A DNA stretch of 64,000 bases from Alligator mississippiensis (lineage: Eukaryota; Chordata; Crocodylia; Alligatoridae), in the NCBI RefSeq assembly GCF_030867095.1, contig NC_081828.1, positions 218,023,978 to 218,087,977 of the forward strand, written 5' to 3'. This document shows positions 57,801 to 64,000 of the stretch, one piece after another. The notes below the pieces were generated by a model. That model was not told where the DNA came from, did not search any database, and saw only the letters and a list, made by a program, of their open reading frames with translations. Both the position numbers and the translations under genes were made by a program. How positions within the stretch are numbered: position 1 is the stretch's first letter; every line of letters starts with the position of its first letter.

Positions 57801-60800
57801 GAAGTCATGATGAGCAACACCTGCAAGGAGGGTAACGTCACCATCAGTTAGCACACGCCAGGCTCGTGTCTCATTTCCCAAGGTCTGTCTGTCTTCCCTG
57901 CTCATAACGCCGCACTTTGTGCTCTCTGCACTTGTTACTCACCTGCACTAGGTCCTGTGGGGACTTCTCTCACCTCCAAGTCCTGCTGCTCCCTGATGTG
58001 GGGCTCTTCCCCTGGTTCAACCCGTGATAAAATATCAGGCTTGGAGATTGTGTGGTCTGTTGGGGGAGAAAGGCATTGAAGCTGAAGTAACTAAGTACCG
58101 TGATTTACAGTGCCCGTTTCAAATCAAAAGCCTTGGCAAGTGACAGGTCATTGGCATAGATGCAAATGAGGATGGGGCAGAGCAGCATATGGTCCTGGCA
58201 GGAGGTGGGGGGCTCTCTTCACCTAACCCCAACGTGGCAGACGGTTGAGCTGTCCCCCTGTCACACCCAAGCATGCCCTCTGCTGCTGTGGGCTCATTAA
58301 AACTTGGGATTTCTGTTCCTCAGGAAATTTGGGAATTAAAAAAAAAAACCCCCAACTAAAGCAGCTCTGCTGTGTGGAGATAAAAAGTAGAAAGGGCAGG
58401 ATTTGCAGCACGTGGGATTTCCTAATTCAATCACAAATCACTGGATGTCTCTGTTTGCAAAATGTCTACATGAAATAGTGCTTGGGGGCCGAAAATCCCA
58501 GCCACGGCTCACAAGTCTTCTGGGCTCTCAGACCCTGTGAGCCCCGGGCTTGCGTCAGGGCTCTCAGGACCTTCAGGTTCCTTGTTGCACAGCCCAGAGT
58601 TGGCAATCTCGGGATGCTGCAAACCCCGGAGTTGCCAGCCGGCTGGAAGAAATGCAGCCTGGTTTCCATAAGGATGCTACTGGTCGTTATTGAAACTGAT
58701 GCTTCCATGAAGCATTTTGGTTTCGTTGAGAAAATCCTGACTAACCCTGCTGCTGATACCACACCTAACTCAGAGCCTTGCTGGAGAAAAAGTAAGCCCA
58801 TGTGTCTCAAAGAAGTGACAAGTCTCTACTTGAATGTGTAGGGCACTTCTCCACTCCAGAGTGGCACCTTGATGGAAAAAAAAGCAGCACTCTGTATGTC
58901 AAGAATACCCCAAGGTTAGCAACGTTCAAGGTGCCCGACTGATCTTAATGAATCAACACAGACACGGAAAGGCTCATCAAAGAACCAGTCCCGAAACCTG
59001 CTGTGCTCAGGCTTCCTTGGCTCTGCCACCATGACCTTACTATACTCTTTACCATATAAAGGGAAATTTAAGCAATAACGGGAAACAGGGTCTCTGTCAC
59101 TGGAAAGTTTCTGGAGGAATGACCTAACAATTGCTTTCTCTCTCTCGGGTTTGCTTTCGTCAACAGTGCCACCGTCTATCTCCCTCTCCCCCTGAGATCA
59201 GCGGGTCCGCGGTTCTGGGAGAACCTTCTTCACAGTCATAGACTAGCGGGGCTTGAAGGGACCTTGAGGGACCCCGCTTCTCTGATGAGCCCGTCAGTGT
59301 CTGTGTCGACTCTTTTAGATCAGCCAGGTGCATTGGACGTTGCTAACCTTAGCATATTCTTGATGCAGAGCTTGCAAGGCTGGAAGGGTCACCTAGTCCA
59401 ACCCCGCACACACCAGTAGGCTGTGCAGTCCCTGAGCACCCCAGGCAGACACCTGCCCCGCCTCTGCTCAAAAGCCTCCATGGAGGGAGACTCCACGGCT
59501 TCCCCAGGCAGCTCGAGCCACTGTCTTACGGCTCCTGCAGTTGGGAAGCGTTTCCCTGAGATTTAATCTAAATCTGCTTTGCTGCCATTTAGATCCAGTG
59601 CTTTGTGTCCTGCCCTCTGCAGTGAGGCAGAGCAGTTGTCTTCCCTTTTCTTTATGGCAGCCTTTCAAGTATTTGAAAAGTGCTGTCACGTCTCCCTCAA
59701 ACTCCTTTTCTCCAGACTAAACATGCCCGGCTCCCTCCACCTTTCCCTGTACGGCTGCATTCCAACCCCTTCATCATCTTTGTCAGTCGCCTCTCCAGTT
59801 CCTCCACATCCATCTTGAACAGCGGAGCCCAGAACCGCACACACTGCTCCAGCTGAGGCCTAGCCGGTGCTGAGTAGGCTGGCACTATCACCTCCCGTGT
59901 CTTACAAGCTGTACTTCTGTTAACGCAGCCCACAGCTCCACTTTCCTTTTTGGAAGAACATCACATTTCGGACTGAGACTGAGTCTCCAGTCCACCATAA
60001 CCCACAGATCCTTCTCAGCAGTGCGACTGCCAAGCCAGTTGTTCTCCCTTCTGCACGTGTGCATTTGGTTTTTCTTCCCAAATATGGCACTTTACACTTA
60101 TCTTGGCTAGCGTTCACTCTGCTGTCTGCAATACAGTTCTCTAAGATATCAAGATCCTTTTGAACCCTGATCCTCTCCTCCAAAACGTCTGCAACCCTGT
60201 CCCGGTTCTGCGTCATTGGAGGCTTTCTATTTCTGCATCCGAGTCATTAATAAACGTGTTAAATGGCACCAGGTGCCTTTGGAAGCTGCTGGAGATCTCG
60301 ACATTGTGACACTGTCCATTTATAGTGATTCTCTGGTGGCGTGTGTTCAGCCAGTTACACAGACGCCAAACAGCAATTCTCTCAATGCCACATTTCTCCA
60401 ACGCACTTGCGAGAATGTCAGCTGGGGGCAACACACACACGTCCACACATACATGTGTGTGTATATTTACACGCACATGCATGTATACATGTGCATATAT
60501 ATCCATATATATGCGTGTGTAAATATGTATATTTACACATGCATTTATATGTATGTGTGTGTGTGTATATATGTACATATTTACACACACGTGTGTATAT
60601 ATATATATATATATATTTACAAATACACACGGGCTTCTACTATAACACAAACAGAAGTCTTGAGACAGCTTTTAACACAGAAGGTGCTGCAACCCCGTCG
60701 CTCCATGGGACAGTGAGATGATTGTATCGATGTAAGCTCAGGCCCCATCCAAACATCTCACTACTAGGAACCAGGGGACGGAGGGCTCGGGAGCACCCAC

Positions 60801-62712
60801 TTGTATCCTGTGGTAGAGCTGCTCTAGCCGAGCCTTTGGGAGAGAAAGCAGAGGGGGTTGATAACACCCACGAGCCAGAGGAAATGCCAGGACTGGCCAC
60901 TACAAAGCCCAGTCTAAGAAGTGAAAGCTGTTCTTTACCTACTGAGATCGAGGGCTCATAGCTGCCCTTCAGCGCGTTCTTGTACAGCTCTTTCTGCCAG
61001 TCTTCTAAGTTCTCCCACTTCTCCCGGGGAAACTGGACCGAGGCTTCATCAAACGCCACCGGGACCTGAAACCAGAAGCGTCACACACTCCTGCTGCGAC
61101 TGCTTCCTGACACCCGCTACCTTTACCCCGCATCTTACAACAACGAATGGGCCAGAACTTGCAGAGCTGAGCTCTGGATGACTGCCTGTCGGCTCCTATT
61201 AAGCGAGACGGCAGGTCTCAGCCCCCTGCCTCCACGCCAGAGTAACACCTATCATCCTGAGCCTCTCACCACGAATCTGTGAGGAGAACAAGGATAAAAC
61301 TGGTCTGGAAAATGTACTACGTGGTCCTCCTTCAAGGAGGGATTTCGGGACCAGGTACAGGATGCAGGACACTGGTCACCTGAGTTTGGAGACTGAATGA
61401 ATCATTTCTCCATGCAAAAACCTTATTTTGCAGAAGCTGCGAAGAGGATTTCAAAGCAAGGTGCGTTAGAGCAAAGTCCTTGATTTGAGATAGCAGCAGC
61501 GCGTGGGGTTTGGCCTTAAGAGTCCAAGAGGACTTTTATGCATCTGTGGTTTAAGGCCTCTGCTTACGAGCGCTGGTGGCTAGACAGCCACGACCCGTCT
61601 GCTCCTAGACTTGCCCAGAGGTGGGTAAGTGCAGAGCGCCCACACCTGAGCCAGCACAGCTGGCAATCAATTCACTCCAGACCAGCTGTGAAACAATGGT
61701 GACACAGTGGGACCTCAACCCCCTCCGATTCAGGGCCCGCCACATTCACACTCGGTCAGAGCTGAGATACTGGCACCTTTGGGTCCTCTCCCTTGCCGGC
61801 CGAGGGGACTCTCACGACCCAGAAGTTCCTGCTCCGCAGCAGGCTCTCCATGCTCTCCAGCCTCCTCTGCAGCTGCCCGTACTCCTGGATCAGGGTGCCC
61901 AGCACGGCCCACTTGCCCTCCAGCTGGTTGCCGAACTCCACCATGGTCTTCTCGCAATCCACCACCCTCTTCTCCGTCACGCCCGAGCGCCGCTCCAGGT
62001 TCAGCAGCCGCGCGGCGTGCGCCTCCACCTTGCGCTCCACCGCCTGCACCGCCGCCACCACGGTCCACAGGGAGATGGCGGCCGTCTGCAGCTGGGCATC
62101 CTTCACGAAGCTCACCTCGGGCATGCCGGGCGCTTGCAGCTCGGCCTCCCACTCCGAGGCCTGTCGGCAAAGGGAAAGGGAGCTGGGATCGGGGCCCCGG
62201 GCCGAGGCTGCTGGATGGAGGCCCCAGCCCCGGGGGCTGACGCAACTTGAGCAGGGACAGCCCCACACTTGGGGGCTGAGACTACTCGAGCGAGGAGGCC
62301 CCCAGAGCTGGCCGGGGCTGATGCTACTTGGGCAGGGAGGGGAGGATGAGGCTCCTGGAGCTGGGACCAGACCCCGGTCGGTGCTGGGGGGCTGCTATTC
62401 TCCGAGTGGGGAGGCCGGGGGAGGCCCTACCGGAGCGGGGCGGCCGGGACGAGGGCCCCGGAGCCGGGCAGGGGCTGGCACTGCTGGAGGGGCGAGGCTG
62501 GGAGGAGGCTCGCAGCCCGGGGGCTGGTCCTGTCCCGGCAGGGCGGCGGGGAGGAGGCCCCCGGAGTCGGAGGCTCCCCCAGCCCGGGGCTGGTCCTACC
62601 CGAGCGGGGAGCCGGGTCTCGGCCCCAGCCCCGGGGCTGCTCCTCGCGGGGCAGAGGCGGGTCGAGGCCCGGCCCGGCCCGGCCTTACCTGCGCGGGCGT
62701 CCACTCGGCCAT
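54826..62712 (-). CDS. DUF3669-KRAB C2H2 zinc-finger protein (ZNF777/ZNF282/ZNF398/ZNF783 type), 614 aa
   Basis: A nuclear DNA-binding protein, probably a transcription regulator. Exons, in transcript order: 62689-62712 (MAEWTPAQ), 61777-62160, 60939-61065, 57943-58056, 57758-57820, 57250-57363, 54826-55844. All phases agree (1845 nt). Residues 9-136 are the DUF3669 region typical of ZNF777/282/398/212/783 ([49 protein letters not shown]). Residues 137-179 are KRAB A from an exon of the standard 127 nt, but core residues have changed: the DV is DEA, the EW is KW, and the DVM is NAL. The next exon has [16 protein letters not shown] as in relatives. Residues about 366-593 hold seven complete C2H2 fingers plus one broken unit ([10 protein letters not shown]) after the first, with TGERPY/F linkers between the last four. 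WIKREE and the C-terminal DVKLENAW are possible SUMO or acidic motifs. The family is clear; the exact orthologue is not. Confidence 0.93.
56118..56830 (-). repeat. CR1 LINE, about 710 bp of the 3' end
   Basis: The minus strand encodes, in split frames, [37 protein letters not shown] and [16 protein letters not shown]. The 3' tail reads 'atggaagggatctcaggagg' on the plus strand. It lies in the last intron of the DUF3669-KRAB-ZNF gene. Confidence 0.92.
59365..60410 (-). repeat. Older, longer CR1-type LINE copy
   Basis: The 3' tail ('ggctggaagggtcacctag', then tccaacccc) begins near 59370. The body encodes [50 protein letters not shown] and [14 protein letters not shown] in several minus-strand frames, in CR1 order. 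It is much more diverged than the other copies. It lies in the intron between the 114-nt exon at 57943-58056 and the KRAB exon. Confidence 0.8.
60429..60632. repeat. Compound (CA/TG/TA)n microsatellite
   Basis: About 200 bp of interspersed ACACAC, TGTGTG and TATATA runs with regular ATTTACAC blocks. Open frames here ([10 protein letters not shown]) are compositional. Confidence 0.95.
62165..62688. repeat. GC-rich minisatellite filling intron 1 of the DUF3669-KRAB-ZNF gene
   Basis: A GGGGCTG-x-TACT-xx-GAGCGGGGAGG type unit recurs at about 62227, 62271, 62316, 62386, 62469, 62519, 62585 and 62632, with spacings of about 45-85 bp and a shared AGGCCCCxGGAGC block. Nearly the whole 528-bp intron consists of it. 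Confidence 0.75.
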
Positions 62713-63250
62713 GGCTGCCTGCACCGGGCGGGACCGCGCCGCCGCCTCCGCCGTGTCCGGCCGCAGCGCCACCTGCCGGCCCCCGCCGCCCGCGCACCCC
62801 CCGGGGCCGCGTCTACACTAGGGCAGGCGGGGCGGGGCGGCCTGGCCGAGCAGGGCAGCTCGCACACCAGCCGGTGTCGGGGCTGGAAGGCAGCTCGCAG
62901 GCCTCGGCGTGCAGCCGCCGCCCGGGCAGGAAGGCGGCCGGGCTCGGGTGGGGGCTGTCCCGTGTCCTCTGGAAACCCCCCGTGCGCGGAGGTGATTCCT
63001 CGGCTGCGAAGGAGGTTTTCCTGGAAGGAAGCCGAAAGTTTGTATCCGTTCCGGAGTGAGTTGTATCCGTTCATGGATACAAACTCAGCTTGTATCCACC
63101 GTCCTGCGCTGCCCCGAGGTGCTCGCCGCCGCGCGCTGCCCTGAGGCCGCCGGCGCTGGCCGGGCCCTCGCACCTCCGCCCTTCAGGCGGCACCGGGCCG
63201 CAGGGTCCCGCCGGACCGGACAGGTGGCCGAGGTGGCGGAGGAGAGGAGG
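62713..63250 (-). promoter_or_regulatory. CpG-rich promoter region of the DUF3669-KRAB-ZNF gene
   Basis: Very GC- and CpG-rich sequence directly upstream of the start codon, continuous with the GC-rich first intron. A cluster of four TGTATCC motifs (three direct, one inverted) lies at 63040-63097. No TATA box is evident. The transcription start cannot be fixed. Confidence 0.55.
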
Positions 63251-64000
63251 ACGGAGTTCACCGCAGACTCGTGCAAGGTGCTGCGTGTGGGGAGAAGGGA
63301 CCAGCAACGCGCCTATGGGCTGGGGACTCCCTGCTTGTCAACGCCGCGCAGAGGGGGCTTGGAGTCGTTGCTGACTCCAGGATGGGCACGAGCCGCCGAT
63401 GCGAGGAAGGGGTCAGGAAGGGCAGCCGCACCTTGTCGTGCATCCACAGGTGCATCTCGAGCAGGGCCAAGGAGGTGATCCTCCCCCTCTACGCGGCACT
63501 GGTCAGGCCGCAGCTGGAGTACTGCGTCCAGTTCTGGGCGCCGCACGTCAGGAGGGATGTGGACAGCATGGAGAGGGTCCAGAGGAGGTCACCCGCATGA
63601 TCGGGGCAGCAGGACAGGCCCTACGAGGAGAGGCGACAGGACCTGAACCTGGTCAGCCTCCACAAGAGAAGGCTGAGGGGGACCTGGTGGCCACCTATAA
63701 ACTCACCAGGGGAGACCAGCAGAAATTGGGGGAGGCTCTGTTCCCCCAGGCACCACCCAGGATAACAAGGAATAATGGCCACAAGTTGTTAGAGAGCAGG
63801 TTCAGGCTGGACATCAGGAGACATTACGGTGAGGGCTGCCAGGCTCTGGACTGGGCTCTCGAGGAAGGTGGTGCTCTCCCCTCCCTTGGGGGTCTTCAAG
63901 AGGAGGTTGGATAGAGATCTGGCTGGGTGCTATGATCCCAGCACCCGTTCCTGCCTGGGGTGGGGGGTCAGACTTGATGATCTGTTCAGGTCCCTTCTTG
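63240..64000 (+). repeat. CR1 LINE 3' end of a younger subfamily, cut by the window edge
   Basis: The plus strand encodes most of the end of the CR1 second frame: ADSRMGTSRRCEEGVRKGS, TLSCIHRCISSRAKEVILPL, YAALVRPQLEYCVQFWAPHV, then after a frame change GDLVATYKLTRGDQQKLGEA, ITRNNGHKLL and SRFRLDIRRHYG. It is GC-rich and much better kept than the other copies. At least one frameshift is visible near 63590-63600. Confidence 0.93.

Noticed and set aside
61793-62821. A 342-codon open frame on the plus strand
   Set aside because: It is antisense to the DUF3669 exon and the GC-rich minisatellite intron; the frame is open because of base composition and has no recognisable domain.
1-64000. Endogenous retrovirus or other LTR element
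   Set aside because: I did not recognise paired LTRs, a primer-binding site or gag/pol/env-like coding anywhere; the reverse-transcriptase signals present are all CR1 LINE.

Overview
This window is vertebrate nuclear DNA, most likely from a crocodilian (a turtle or another archosaur is possible). The reasons are split genes with GT-AG introns, many CR1 LINE pieces in both orientations, short hAT-type DNA transposon relics, MITE-like elements rich in TGCACATTA/CAGTAG motifs that resemble the crocodilian 'Chompy' type, and sparse old MIR/tRNA SINEs. I see no bacterial or organellar sequence, no CRISPR array, no intact tRNA or rRNA gene, and no LTR element I could recognise.

Four protein-coding genes can be assembled exon by exon, with every reading phase agreeing across its introns. 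(1) CDC25A, minus strand, 16651 down to 3841, 16 coding exons, 510 residues, with a CpG-rich promoter at about 16652-17260 and a 3' UTR that probably ends near 1340. (2) A TRIM-family RING/B-box/coiled-coil/B30.2 E3 ligase, minus strand, 28799 down to 21400, 7 coding exons, 473 residues. (3) A KRAB zinc-finger gene, plus strand, 34388-42803, 4 coding exons, 799 residues. (4) A DUF3669-KRAB zinc-finger gene of the ZNF777/ZNF282/ZNF398/ZNF783 type, minus strand, 62712 down to 54826, 7 coding exons, 614 residues.

Layout: 1-1340 downstream flank of CDC25A; 1340-17260 CDC25A and its promoter; 17260-21400 spacer, probably partly TRIM 3' UTR, with two hAT relics; 21400-28809 TRIM gene; 28810-34387 spacer between the divergent TRIM and KRAB-ZNF genes; 34388-42803 KRAB-ZNF; 42804-54825 long gene-poor spacer between the two convergent zinc-finger genes; 54826-62712 DUF3669-KRAB-ZNF; 62713-64000 its CpG-rich promoter and a CR1 3' end running off the window.

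CDC25A is a conserved cell-cycle phosphatase. The other three belong to fast-evolving families: a ubiquitin ligase, and two DNA-binding proteins whose family members often recruit chromatin repressors. The sequence does not show that they work in one pathway. The most noteworthy details are an in-frame 21-bp duplication inside one KRAB box, a strongly diverged KRAB box in the other zinc-finger gene, a repeated zinc-finger module, a CDC25A that lacks the N-terminal cyclin-docking motif known in human CDC25A, a promoter with six same-strand CCAAT boxes next to paired ZNF143-like sites, and introns made of GC-rich minisatellites.
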